Made by a program: the position numbers and the translations under genes. From a bacterium (GTDB lineage Bacteria > Bacillota > Clostridia > Lachnospirales > Lachnospiraceae): a stretch of DNA of 35,280 bases. Shown here one piece after another: positions 15,213 to 23,133 of the stretch (within the stretch, counting starts at the first letter, position 1; each line of letters begins with the position of its first letter). Below the pieces are notes generated by a model. The model was not told the origin of the DNA, ran no database searches, and saw only the letters and a list, made by a program, of their open reading frames with translations. The stretch covers positions 1 to 35,280 of the forward strand of contig SFRL01000063.1 of NCBI GenBank assembly GCA_004562765.1, in the 5' to 3' direction.

Positions 15213-16016
15213 ATGTCATTTACAGATTCATTTTCATTAGAGGGAAAAGTTGCACTTGTAACCGGAGCATCTTACGGTATCGGCTTTGCGATCGCATCCG
15301 CATATGCAAAGGCGGGCGCAACGATCGTGTTCAACGATATCAAGCAGGAGCTTGTTGACAAGGGAATCGCAGCATATAAGGAGATCGGCATCGAGGCACA
15401 CGGATATGTGTGTGACGTTACCAACGAGGAGCAGGTAAATGCGATGGTCGCTCAGATCGAGAAAGAGGTAGGCGTGATCGATATTCTGGTAAACAATGCC
15501 GGAATCATCAAGCGTATCCCGATGACCGAGATGACGGCAGCAGAGTTCCGTCAGGTCATTGATGTAGACTTAAATGCACCGTTTATTGTATCGAAAGCAG
15601 TCATTCCTTCCATGATCAAAAAGGGTCACGGAAAGATCATCAACATCTGTTCTATGATGTCTGAGCTTGGACGTGAGACTGTATCCGCATATGCAGCTGC
15701 AAAGGGTGGTCTCAAGATGCTCACAAAGAACATCTGCTCTGAGTACGGACAGTACAACATCCAGTGTAACGGTATCGGACCCGGATACATTGAGACACCT
15801 CAGACTGCGCCGTTGCGTGAAGTTCAGCCGGATGGTTCCAGACATCCCTTTGACCAGTTTATCTGTGCAAAGACACCTGCAAATCGCTGGCTGAAGCCCG
15901 AAGAACTGCAGGGACCGGCAGTATTCCTTGCTTCTGACGCATCAAATGCGGTAAATGGACACATTTTATATGTAGACGGTGGAATTCTCGCCTACATTGG
16001 AAAGCAGCCTCAGTAG
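15213..16016 (+). CDS. kduD: 2-dehydro-3-deoxy-D-gluconate 5-dehydrogenase-type SDR
   Basis: This 267-residue short-chain dehydrogenase has the nucleotide motif TGASYGIG (about 18-25), NNAG, the catalytic serine region (NICSMMSELG), YAAAK, and the C-terminal GHILYVDGG. It most likely reduces 2,5-diketo-3-deoxygluconate to 2-keto-3-deoxygluconate (KDG), the step after KduI. The family also contains gluconate 5-dehydrogenases, so the name rests partly on the kduI neighbour. It has an AGGGAAAGGGAGG ribosome site. A 205-bp palindromic repeat separates it from eda. Confidence 0.9.
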   Translation: MSFTDSFSLEGKVALVTGASYGIGFAIASAYAKAGATIVFNDIKQELVDKGIAAYKEIGIEAHGYVCDVTNEEQVNAMVAQIEKEVGVIDILVNNAGIIKRIPMTEMTAAEFRQVIDVDLNAPFIVSKAVIPSMIKKGHGKIINICSMMSELGRETVSAYAAAKGGLKMLTKNICSEYGQYNIQCNGIGPGYIETPQTAPLREVQPDGSRHPFDQFICAKTPANRWLKPEELQGPAVFLASDASNAVNGHILYVDGGILAYIGKQPQ

Positions 16017-16064
16017 AGCGAATTTTTTCAGAGAGAGTCTATTTATAATATTAGTGGGAAGAAA

Positions 16065-16269
16065 TAGGTAATTGCGAAACTCATCCATAACGTGAACGAG
16101 GAATGTGAAGCACAATGTATCAGGCAGTGCACTTTGGAGCGGCTGGTACTTAGTGACCGTATTTTGGTCACTTATGTACCACTGCCAGCGACAAGTAGCG
16201 GGAGCGTGCCTGCCATACATGTGCTCACATGACCAAAAAATGTAACGAAAATAGTTTCGCAATTGCCTA
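16065..16269 (+). repeat. 205-bp palindromic element between kduD and eda
   Basis: The 287-base gap 16017-16303 contains no gene. The ends TAGGTAATTGCGAAACT (16065-16081) and AGTTTCGCAATTGCCTA (16253-16269) are inverted repeats, 16 of 17 identical. Further in, 16103-16130 pairs imperfectly with 16201-16230 (ATGTG, GCACA, TGTAT, GGCAG blocks). At the centre TGGTAC (16144-16149) pairs with GTACCA (16176-16181), and AGTGACC (16152-16158) pairs with GGTCACT (16166-16172). The central core recurs at the panB terminator. It is probably a non-coding dispersed repeat; it could lower read-through into eda. Confidence 0.8.
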
Positions 16270-16303
16270 AGTAGGAATAATAAATATAAAGGAGAAAAGA
16301 AAA

Positions 16304-16942
16304 ATGAGCGACATTTTAGAGCAGTTGGCAGGATACGGCGTGGTACCTGTCGTTGTATTAAATCGTGCAGAGGATGCAAAACCTCTGGCAGAGGCACTCT
16401 GCAAAGGAGGATTAAAGTGTGCGGAGGTGACCTTCCGTACAGACGCGGCAGAGGAGTCTATCAAGATCATGACAGAGAATTTCCCTGACATGCTTGTTGG
16501 AGCAGGAACTGTGCTCACTATCGATCAGGTGGACCGTGCAGTTGCAGCAGGCGCAAAGTTTATCGTCAGCCCCGGATTTGATCCTGAGATCGTTGACTAC
16601 TGTCTGTCTAAGGACATTCTGGTACTGCCCGGTTGTATTACCCCTTCTGAGGTGGCACAGGGCGTGAAACGCGGCTTGAAAGTATTGAAGTTCTTCCCCG
16701 CAGAGCAGGCCGGTGGTCTGGCAATGATCAAGGCTATGGCAGCACCCTACACGAATGTAAAGTTTATGCCGACCGGCGGAATCAACGCAAAGAATCTGGA
16801 AGAGTACCTGTCCTTCGGCAAGATCGCAGCATGCGGCGGAAGCTGGATGGTAAAGGCAGATCTTGTGGATAATAAACAGTACGACAAGATCGCAGAGATG
16901 ACAAAAGAAGCTGTGGATCTCGTAAAGAAGATTCGCGGTTAA
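16304..16942 (+). CDS. eda: KDPG aldolase (2-keto-3-deoxy-6-phosphogluconate aldolase)
   Basis: This 212-residue TIM-barrel class I aldolase splits 2-keto-3-deoxy-6-phosphogluconate into pyruvate and glyceraldehyde-3-phosphate, the last step of uronate breakdown. E41 (AEVTFRT) and the Schiff-base lysine K129 (LKVLKFFPAEQAGG) are in their usual places, with VGAGTVLT and PTGGI phosphate-binding loops. Length is typical. ATG 16304 follows AAGGAGAA. KdgK at 30538 supplies its substrate, and the cupin follows after 23 bases. Confidence 0.96.
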   Translation: MSDILEQLAGYGVVPVVVLNRAEDAKPLAEALCKGGLKCAEVTFRTDAAEESIKIMTENFPDMLVGAGTVLTIDQVDRAVAAGAKFIVSPGFDPEIVDYCLSKDILVLPGCITPSEVAQGVKRGLKVLKFFPAEQAGGLAMIKAMAAPYTNVKFMPTGGINAKNLEEYLSFGKIAACGGSWMVKADLVDNKQYDKIAEMTKEAVDLVKKIRG

Positions 16943-16965
16943 ACACGTTATAGGGGAAGAAAACT

Positions 16966-17289
16966 ATGTATGTAAAGAATCAGGATAAAGAATACCAGGA
17001 TCTGGGAGGCGGTGTTGTCCGCAAGGTACTTGCTTACAGCGACAACATCATGAATGTGGAGCTGTTATTTGAGCCGGGTGCAAAGGGTGAGATGCACGCG
17101 CATCCCCATGAGCAGATCGGCTATATCATCGAGGGCAGTCTCGTGTTTCACGAGGAGGGAAAAGAGGATGTGACATTAAATACCGGTGATACTTATATTG
17201 TCGGACCGAATGTTCCCCATGGCATCGACTGCCTCACGAAAGTAAAGCTTTTGGATATTTTCACCCCCATGCGAGAGGACTTTATCTGA
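16966..17289 (+). CDS. kdgF: KdgF-like cupin (uronate linearisation)
   Basis: This is a 107-residue single-domain cupin. Motif 1 is HAHPHEQIGYIIEGS (metal ligands H, H, E) and motif 2 is GDTYIVGPNVPHGIDC (final histidine). Small cupins in pectin and alginate clusters such as KdgF convert 4,5-unsaturated uronate monomers to the linear 5-keto-4-deoxyuronate, the KduI substrate. Size, motif pattern and neighbours fit that role. A generic cupin of other function cannot be excluded from sequence alone. Confidence 0.82.
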   Translation: MYVKNQDKEYQDLGGGVVRKVLAYSDNIMNVELLFEPGAKGEMHAHPHEQIGYIIEGSLVFHEEGKEDVTLNTGDTYIVGPNVPHGIDCLTKVKLLDIFTPMREDFI

Positions 17290-17306
17290 TATAAAAGGGG
17301 TATGAG

Positions 17307-17981
17307 ATGGATAAATCACTCAATCAACAGACCTATGACAGATGTAAGAAGGATATCATGACATTTGCGCTGAAACCGGGCGAGCCGGTTTCAGCTGCAA
17401 AGCTTGCAGAACGTTACAATGTCAGCCGCACACCTGCCCGGGAGGCGCTGGTAAGGCTGCAGAGCGAGGGCATGGTCGATATTTTTCCGCAGTCAAAATC
17501 AATGATCTCAAGGATCAACGTTACGCGTGCCAGACAGGAATGGTTCATACGCAAGACGCTGGAGATCGCGATGACAGACGCTTTCTTTCAGAACGTAACA
17601 TCTGCGGATATCAAAGAGATGCGCGCATTTGCGGAAAAGTGTGAGCGTATCGGCGAGCAGCCCAGAAACCATGAATCTTCCTATGAGTATCTGGTCAATG
17701 ACAACAAATTTCATGCTGTGACATACCGTGTGGCGGGAGAGACACTGGCGGCAGACATCATCAGCTCGACGATGGCGCATTACAGCCGCATTCGTTTGCT
17801 GGTCGATCTGGACAATCAGAACAAGGACCGTACGGTGGCAGATCATGAGGAATTGATCCGTCTGATCGAGGCGGGTGATAAGGAAGGCTATCGTGCTGCG
17901 CTGACAACGCATCTGGGACGTGTCATTGGTGACATCGAGCAGATGAGTATTCAGGCACCGGAGCTGTTCGACATGGGTTAA
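17307..17981 (+). CDS. GntR-family (FCD) transcriptional regulator
   Basis: This 224-residue regulator has an N-terminal winged helix at about residues 10-75 (VSAAKLAERYNVSRTPAREALVRLQSEGMV) and a C-terminal helical FCD ligand domain with the metal/acid-binding residues expected around NDNKFHAVTYRVAG and the HLGRVIGD segment. FCD regulators of this kind control hexuronate genes in many bacteria (ExuR/UxuR group). It lies inside the uronate cluster, 17 bases after the cupin, and palindromes of FadR-type spacing occur at the kduI and dctP promoters. It is likely a repressor released by a uronate intermediate; the ligand is inferred. Confidence 0.92.
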   Translation: MDKSLNQQTYDRCKKDIMTFALKPGEPVSAAKLAERYNVSRTPAREALVRLQSEGMVDIFPQSKSMISRINVTRARQEWFIRKTLEIAMTDAFFQNVTSADIKEMRAFAEKCERIGEQPRNHESSYEYLVNDNKFHAVTYRVAGETLAADIISSTMAHYSRIRLLVDLDNQNKDRTVADHEELIRLIEAGDKEGYRAALTTHLGRVIGDIEQMSIQAPELFDMG

Positions 17982-18007
17982 TTATCAAAACGAGGAGGTA
18001 TACAACC

Positions 18008-19615
18008 ATGAAATTATGCCGCGAGGCAATCAAAGACGCTGCTTCATGGAAGGCTGCCGGCATTGATGTGCCGGGCTATGATGTGGCAAAAATTGCAGAG
18101 AATACGAAGAAGGCACCTGTTTGGGTGCATTTTGGCGTTGGAAATATTTTTCGTATTTTTATCGGAGGCATCGCAGACAAGCTTATTGAGAACGGCGAGT
18201 CCGATAAGGGAATCGTCTGTGCAGAAACCTTCGATTATGACATTATAAATAAGATTTACGATCCCTATGATAACCTGGTTTTGGCGGTTACCTTAAAAGC
18301 AGACGGTTCTACCGACAAGAAAGTGCTTGGCTCGCTTACAGAGGCGATTCCCGCTAACGTGAGATCGGAGCAGAGCTGGAACCGTTTGAAAGAGATCTTT
18401 GCCGATCCCGGTCTGCAGATGATCTCTTTTACTGTGACGGAAAAGGGTTATGCGTTGAAGGGTTCGGACGGCAATTATCTGCCGTTTATTGTACCGGATC
18501 TCGAGAAAGGACCTGAGACGCCGACCGGAGCGATGGCAGTCGTGACAGCAATGCTCTACCATCGTTTTCAGACCTGTGGCGCGCCGTTGGCTGTTGTCAG
18601 CATGGACAACTGCTCGCACAACGGGGAAAAACTGATGACATCTGTGCTCACGATGGCACAGGAGTGGCTCTCCCGCGGGCTGGTAAGCGCTGATTTCCTC
18701 GACTATCTGAAGGATGAGTCAAAGATCAGCTTCCCGTGGTCTATGATCGATAAGATCACTCCGCGCCCCAGCACGGAGATCGCAGATGCGCTGGAGGCAG
18801 ATGGTATCGAGGCAATGCAGCCGGTAATTACAGAGAAAAAGACTTATATTGCGCCTTTTGTAAATGCAGAGGGACCGCAGTATCTGGTTATTGAGGATAA
18901 ATTCCCGAATGGCAGACCTGCGCTGGAGAAAGCCGGCGTATATCTGACAGACCGCAACACCGTCAATGAGGTGGAGCGCATGAAAGTGACGACCTGTCTG
19001 AATCCGCTGCACACCGCACTGGCAGTATATGGCTGTACACTCGGCTATGATTCCATTGCGGCAGAGATGCAGGATGAGGAACTGGTAAAGCTTGTGAACG
19101 GCATCGGTCCTCAGGAGGGCATGAAGGTTGTCTGTGATCCCGGCATCCTGAGTCCGGATGATTTCGTAAAGGAAGTCATTGAGCAGCGTCTGCCCAATAA
19201 GTTTATTCCTGATACACCGCAGCGTATCGCATGTGATACTTCACAGAAGGTGGGTATCCGTTACGGCGAGACGATCAAGTCCTATGTGGAGAAGTATGGC
19301 AGTGCAAAGGCTCTGAACTATGTGCCGATCGCGATCGCTGGCTGGATCCGTTATCTGATCGGAGTGGATGATGAGGGTAAGGCAATTGAACTTTCACCTG
19401 ATCCGATGCTTGCGGAACTTCAGGCAGCACTGGAAGGTGTTACGTTTGGTGAGCCTGATTCTGTAGGAGATAAGTTAAAGCCGATCTTATCTAACGCGAA
19501 CATCTTTGGAACGGATCTGTATGCAGCCGGTATCGGTGACCAGATCGAGGCGCTTGTAAAAGAGGAACTTGCAGGCCCCGGCGCGATCCGTGCGACCTTG
19601 AAGGCTCATGTGTAA
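18008..19615 (+). CDS. uxuB: Mannitol dehydrogenase-family reductase (fructuronate reductase type)
   Basis: This 535-residue polyol-specific long-chain dehydrogenase has an N-terminal nucleotide-binding domain with VHFGVGNIFRIF near residue 40. The catalytic segment is MKVTTCLNPLHTALAVYG, with the lysine, asparagine and histidine typical of the family. It most likely reduces fructuronate to mannonate with NADH, serving glucuronate breakdown after UxaC. Length fits UxuB. No mannonate dehydratase (uxuA) is in the window, so the branch must be completed elsewhere or the substrate is different. It has a strong GAGGAGG ribosome site. Confidence 0.85.
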   Translation: MKLCREAIKDAASWKAAGIDVPGYDVAKIAENTKKAPVWVHFGVGNIFRIFIGGIADKLIENGESDKGIVCAETFDYDIINKIYDPYDNLVLAVTLKADGSTDKKVLGSLTEAIPANVRSEQSWNRLKEIFADPGLQMISFTVTEKGYALKGSDGNYLPFIVPDLEKGPETPTGAMAVVTAMLYHRFQTCGAPLAVVSMDNCSHNGEKLMTSVLTMAQEWLSRGLVSADFLDYLKDESKISFPWSMIDKITPRPSTEIADALEADGIEAMQPVITEKKTYIAPFVNAEGPQYLVIEDKFPNGRPALEKAGVYLTDRNTVNEVERMKVTTCLNPLHTALAVYGCTLGYDSIAAEMQDEELVKLVNGIGPQEGMKVVCDPGILSPDDFVKEVIEQRLPNKFIPDTPQRIACDTSQKVGIRYGETIKSYVEKYGSAKALNYVPIAIAGWIRYLIGVDDEGKAIELSPDPMLAELQAALEGVTFGEPDSVGDKLKPILSNANIFGTDLYAAGIGDQIEALVKEELAGPGAIRATLKAHV

Positions 19616-19638
19616 ATAACAGATTAGGATAAAGAGCG

Positions 19639-19679
19639 AAACTCCGATGCAGAAAGTGATCTGCGCCGGAGTTTTGTTT
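19639..19679 (+). terminator. Terminator after uxuB
   Basis: AAACTCCG (19639-19646) pairs with CGGAGTTT (19667-19674), extended by an inner GCAGA/TCTGC stem, and runs into a T-rich tail (GTTTTGTTT). It ends the kduI-uxuB transcript before the dctP promoter. The rest of the 298-base gap 19616-19913 is the promoter and operator region and a leader. Confidence 0.85.
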
Positions 19680-19791
19680 GCGAACAGAAGCTGTGGGTTT
19701 TTGTGAGTTTTTATTCATGTAAAACCACAAAATATGAACGTATTGTGAAAAGTGCATAAAGTTTTTGTGAAGATTTAGGTTATTTTTCCTC

Positions 19792-19820
19792 TTTACACTA
19801 ACATGTCAGCGTGGTATTAT
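19792..19820 (+). promoter_or_regulatory. Promoter of the TRAP transporter operon
   Basis: TTTACA (19792-19797), a 17-base spacer and TATTAT (19815-19820) form a good sigma-A promoter; TATAAT at 19818-19823 is an alternative -10. One predicted operator fills the start of the spacer and another lies just after the expected start site. Confidence 0.75.
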
Positions 19821-19843
19821 AATTCCATCAACTAACATGTCAG
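19798..19843 (+). promoter_or_regulatory. Two identical predicted GntR operators at the dctP promoter
   Basis: CTAACATGTCAG occurs at 19798-19809, directly after the -35, and again at 19832-19843, just downstream of the expected transcription start. The copies begin 34 bases apart, about three helical turns. A third related site lies at the kduI promoter. Two sites bracketing a promoter are typical of repression. The 17307 GntR protein is the likely binder. Confidence 0.75.
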
Positions 19844-19913
19844 GGCGACACAGACAACCAAGCGTGCCGTCCTGTACGAAAAAACTAACTACTATATTTA
19901 GGGAGGACAAAAA

Positions 19914-21041
19914 ATGAAAAAGAAACTTATCTCATTGATGTTGGTGGGTGCAATGGCATTCTCCATGACCGCATGCGGACTGAGCAAGGCAGAGGAGCCT
20001 GCAGCTGAGACACCTGCAGCAGAGGAGCCGAAGGCAGAGGAGCCTGCAGCTGAAGAGCCCGCAGCAGAAGAGCCTGCAGCAGAGGAAGCAGCAGATTCTG
20101 AGTATCCTGCAGCAAATGATCCTGCAGTTACTCTGGTTATGGCAGAGGTTAATCCTCTGGATACCATTGTTGGACAGATGGACAGCAAGTTCAAAGAGGA
20201 AGTTGAGAGACTTTCCGGCGGATCTGTTACCATCGACCTTCAGGCATCAGGTGTACTTGGATCTGAGAATGACGTATTAGACGCTATGCTCGGTGGAGCA
20301 GGAACCATTCAGATGTCACGTATTTCCGCATTCGCATTAACAAGCTACGGCGGAAAGAAGTCTTCTTTACTGTCAATTCCTTATACATGGGAAAACAGAG
20401 ATCACTGGTGGGCATTTGCTGAGTCTGATCTGGCTCAGGAGTTCTTACAGGAGCCTTCAGAGAACGGTTCCGGAATCCGCGGACTGTTCTACGGCGAGGA
20501 GGGATTCCGCCACTTCTTCTCTAACAAGGAACTGACCGATATTAACAGCTTAAAGGGCATGAAGATCCGTGTATCTAATGACCCGATCATGAACGGTATG
20601 GTTGAGGGCTTAGGCGCTTCTCCTACAGTCGTAGCTTTCGGTGAGTTATACTCTGCATTACAGACCGGTGTTGTTGACGCTGCTGAGCAGCCGATCGCAA
20701 ACTACAAGTCAAATGCTTTCCCTGAGGTTGCTAACAACCTGATCCTTGACGGACATACCTTAGGTGCAGTTCAGGTAGTTATCACTGATGACGCATGGAA
20801 CAGCTTAACTCCCGCACAGCAGGAAGCTATGACCGAGGCTGGTAAGACCGCATCTGCATTCTGTAAGCAGATTTCTGCAGAGGCAGAGGCAGAGGTTCTC
20901 GAGGCATTAAAGGCTGAGGGATGCAACGTTGTTGAGGTTCCCGATATGACTCCTTGGAAGGAAGCATGTAAGGCAGTTATCGAGGAGAACACCGCAGATC
21001 AGGCAGATCTGTATCAGCAGTTACTGGACTTCGCTAAATAA
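19914..21041 (+). CDS. dctP: TRAP transporter solute-binding lipoprotein (DctP)
   Basis: This 375-residue extracytoplasmic binding protein belongs to a TRAP transporter. A lipoprotein signal peptide with lipobox MTAC ends at Cys21. Residues about 25-65 are a low-complexity Ala-Glu-Pro linker built of AAEEP repeats, tethering the domain to the membrane. The binding domain has the DctP pattern: LQASGVLG, FSNKELTDINSLKGMKIRV with the carboxylate-binding arginine, and VVAFGELYSALQTGVVDAAEQP. With dctQ and dctM it should import a uronate, probably galacturonate or an oligomer product. It has its own promoter with two operators and is followed by a terminator, so it is probably made in excess over the membrane subunits. 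Confidence 0.95.
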   Translation: MKKKLISLMLVGAMAFSMTACGLSKAEEPAAETPAAEEPKAEEPAAEEPAAEEPAAEEAADSEYPAANDPAVTLVMAEVNPLDTIVGQMDSKFKEEVERLSGGSVTIDLQASGVLGSENDVLDAMLGGAGTIQMSRISAFALTSYGGKKSSLLSIPYTWENRDHWWAFAESDLAQEFLQEPSENGSGIRGLFYGEEGFRHFFSNKELTDINSLKGMKIRVSNDPIMNGMVEGLGASPTVVAFGELYSALQTGVVDAAEQPIANYKSNAFPEVANNLILDGHTLGAVQVVITDDAWNSLTPAQQEAMTEAGKTASAFCKQISAEAEAEVLEALKAEGCNVVEVPDMTPWKEACKAVIEENTADQADLYQQLLDFAK

Positions 21042-21075
21042 TCGGATTCTTTCTCAAAAGAATATGTGAGTGTGA

Positions 21076-21117
21076 AACGGGCACAGCGCCGATCTGGCTC
21101 TGTGCCCGTTGTTTTTT
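21076..21117 (+). terminator. Intra-operon terminator between dctP and dctQ
   Basis: AACGGGCACAG (21076-21086) pairs with CTGTGCCCGTT (21100-21110), followed by GTTTTTT. Its place between the binding-protein gene and the membrane-subunit genes suggests partial termination that keeps DctP in excess, a common arrangement in transport operons. Confidence 0.88.
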
Positions 21118-21151
21118 GAAAAATGAACAAAATAAAAAAGGAGGTATGTCA

Positions 21152-21679
21152 ATGCCTGCAATTTTTGAAAAGCTTGACAAGATCAGACCGGTTTATGATG
21201 TAGTAGACAAGATCGTCATGTTCATCTGTAAAGTGCTTCTGATCGCCGATATTTTGATAACTACTTATCAGGTACTGGGCCGTTACGTGCCGTTTATTCC
21301 TGATCCGGCATGGACCGAGGAGACGATCCTGACACTGATGTCCTACATGGCAGTACTTTCCGCAGCACTTGCGATCCGCCGTGGCGCGCATATCCGTATG
21401 ACTGCACTGGATCAATTTTTGCCGAAGGGATTACTTAAGGCACTGGATATTCTGGCTGATGCCGCTGTGCTGGTTCTGGCAGTGATCATGATGGTGCAGG
21501 GTTGGACTTATGCGATCACGATCGGTTCCAAGGGTACATATGTCAGCATGACCTGGTTGTCACGCTTCTGGATGTACTTCCCGGTATGTCTGGCAGGTGT
21601 GGCTATGATCATATTTGAGATTGAGGCACTTTACACACATATCAGATCGATTTTCGTGAAAGGGGGAGAGGAGTCATGA
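21152..21679 (+). CDS. dctQ: TRAP transporter small membrane subunit (DctQ)
   Basis: This 175-residue protein has four hydrophobic segments (about residues 20-45, 60-80, 97-120 and 140-165). The DctQ signature region AWTEETILTLMSYMAVLSAALAIRRGAHIRM is clear. It bridges the binding protein and DctM in the membrane. ATG 21152 has GGAGG at 21140-21144 with a seven-base spacer; ATG 21146 is too close to that site. Its stop overlaps the dctM start (ATGA), so the two are coupled. Confidence 0.93.
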   Translation: MPAIFEKLDKIRPVYDVVDKIVMFICKVLLIADILITTYQVLGRYVPFIPDPAWTEETILTLMSYMAVLSAALAIRRGAHIRMTALDQFLPKGLLKALDILADAAVLVLAVIMMVQGWTYAITIGSKGTYVSMTWLSRFWMYFPVCLAGVAMIIFEIEALYTHIRSIFVKGGEES

Positions 21680-22980
21680 CAATCGCAGCAGTATCAAACG
21701 GAACCGCCATCGCGATTCTTCTTGTCAGCTTTCTGGTAATGATCCTGCTTCGTTTCCCGATCGCATATGCAGTAGGTCTTTCATCTGTATTCTGTCTGAT
21801 GAGTCAGGGATTGCCGTTGTCTACCTTATGCCAGTTTATGGTTAAGGGTATCAGTTCCTTCTCTCTGATGGCAGTACCGTTCTTTATCACCATGGGTGTA
21901 CTGATGGGATCCGGTGGTATTTCGGATAAGCTGATCGCACTGGCAGATGCCTGCGTGGGATGGATGACCGGTGGTATGGCGATGGTAAATATCGTAGCAT
22001 CTTATTTCTTCGGTGGAATTTCCGGTTCTGCATCCGCAGATACCGCTTCCCTCGGAACGATCCTTATCCCGATGATGGTAGATCAGGGATACGACGACGA
22101 TTTTTCTACCGCAGTTACGATCACATCTTCCTGTGAGGGACTGTTAGTACCGCCTTCACACAACATGGTCATTTATGCAACCTCCGCAGGTGGAATTTCC
22201 GTAGGAGCGCTGTTCCTGGCAGGTTATATTCCGGGAGCTTTGCTTGCGTTTTCCTTGATGGTGGGCTCTTATATTATTTCCAAGAAACGTCATTATCCGA
22301 AGGGCGCAAAGTTCTCCATCAAGAACCTGTTAAAGCAGCTCAGCGTATCCGTCTGGGCGCTGGCAGCAGTTATTATCGTAGTATTCGGTGTTGTCGGTGG
22401 TGTATTTACCGCGACAGAGTCAGCAGCGATCGCAGTTATCTACTCTCTGATCGTTTCCGTATTTGTCTACAAGGGACTGGATTGGAAGGGTGTATGGAGA
22501 GTGTTGGAGGATTGTGTCAACACATTGTCCATCGTTCTTATTCTGATCGCCACCTCAGCGGTATTCGGCAACTGTCTGACCAGACTTCATGTGCCGGATA
22601 TGGCAGCAAATGCTATTACCGGTTTGAGTAATAATCCGTATGTGATCGCAATCCTGTTGAACCTGATCCTGTTGTTCCTCGGATGTATCATGGATATGGC
22701 ACCGATCATCCTGATCGCCACCCCCATCCTGCTTCCGATCGCGACATCCATCGGTATCGATCCGGTTCAGTTTGGTATCATGATGGTATTGAACTGTGGT
22801 ATCGGACTTCTGACACCTCCGGTTGGTGCCGTACTTTTCATTGGTTCTGCAGTTGGTAAGGTAAAGATGGAGCGCGTCGTAAAGGCGACATTACCGTTCT
22901 ACCTTTGCATGCTCATTACATTGTTACTGATCACCTTTATTCCGGAGATCAGTATGTTCCTGCCGAATCTTCTCGGATAG
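21676..22980 (+). CDS. dctM: TRAP transporter large permease subunit (DctM)
   Basis: This 434-residue permease has about 12 hydrophobic segments and belongs to the ion-transporter superfamily. Family landmarks include PFFITMGVLMGSGGISDKL, GGISGSASADTASLG, IPMMVDQGYDDDFSTAVTITSS, and GLLTPPVGAVLFIGSAVGKV near the C-terminus. It forms the sodium-coupled translocation path with DctQ. Start ATG 21676 overlaps the dctQ stop. The cluster context points to a uronate as substrate; this is inference. A perfect hairpin lies downstream. Confidence 0.95.
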   Translation: MTIAAVSNGTAIAILLVSFLVMILLRFPIAYAVGLSSVFCLMSQGLPLSTLCQFMVKGISSFSLMAVPFFITMGVLMGSGGISDKLIALADACVGWMTGGMAMVNIVASYFFGGISGSASADTASLGTILIPMMVDQGYDDDFSTAVTITSSCEGLLVPPSHNMVIYATSAGGISVGALFLAGYIPGALLAFSLMVGSYIISKKRHYPKGAKFSIKNLLKQLSVSVWALAAVIIVVFGVVGGVFTATESAAIAVIYSLIVSVFVYKGLDWKGVWRVLEDCVNTLSIVLILIATSAVFGNCLTRLHVPDMAANAITGLSNNPYVIAILLNLILLFLGCIMDMAPIILIATPILLPIATSIGIDPVQFGIMMVLNCGIGLLTPPVGAVLFIGSAVGKVKMERVVKATLPFYLCMLITLLLITFIPEISMFLPNLLG

Positions 22981-23022
22981 TTGAGCGAGTGGAGGCACTT
23001 GTTGCCGAAACCGTGAAACGAC

Positions 23023-23084
23023 GATTCAGGAATGCAAAATGGATATATCTGTAGCCCTTAGCGACACACTGTTAAGGGCTACAG
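23023..23084 (+). repeat. Repeat relic and perfect 12-bp hairpin between dctM and uxaB
   Basis: CTGTAGCCCTTA (23049-23060) pairs perfectly with TAAGGGCTACAG (23073-23084) around a 12-base loop, but the tail is AT-mixed rather than a T-tract. It may be a weak terminator or an RNA-processing and stability hairpin. Just before it, GATTCAGGAATGCAAAA (23023-23039) matches 16 of 17 bases of the palindromic element inside the coaBC 5' end, which suggests a fragment of the same repeat family. Confidence 0.6.
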
Positions 23085-23133
23085 TATTAATAATATAATT
23101 TAAGGAAGAATTATTTTAGGAGGAAAATGAAAA

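Noticed and set aside
19980..20115. Short regular repeats that could suggest a CRISPR-like array
   Set aside because: The repeats are in-frame AAEEP codons inside dctP with no spacers.
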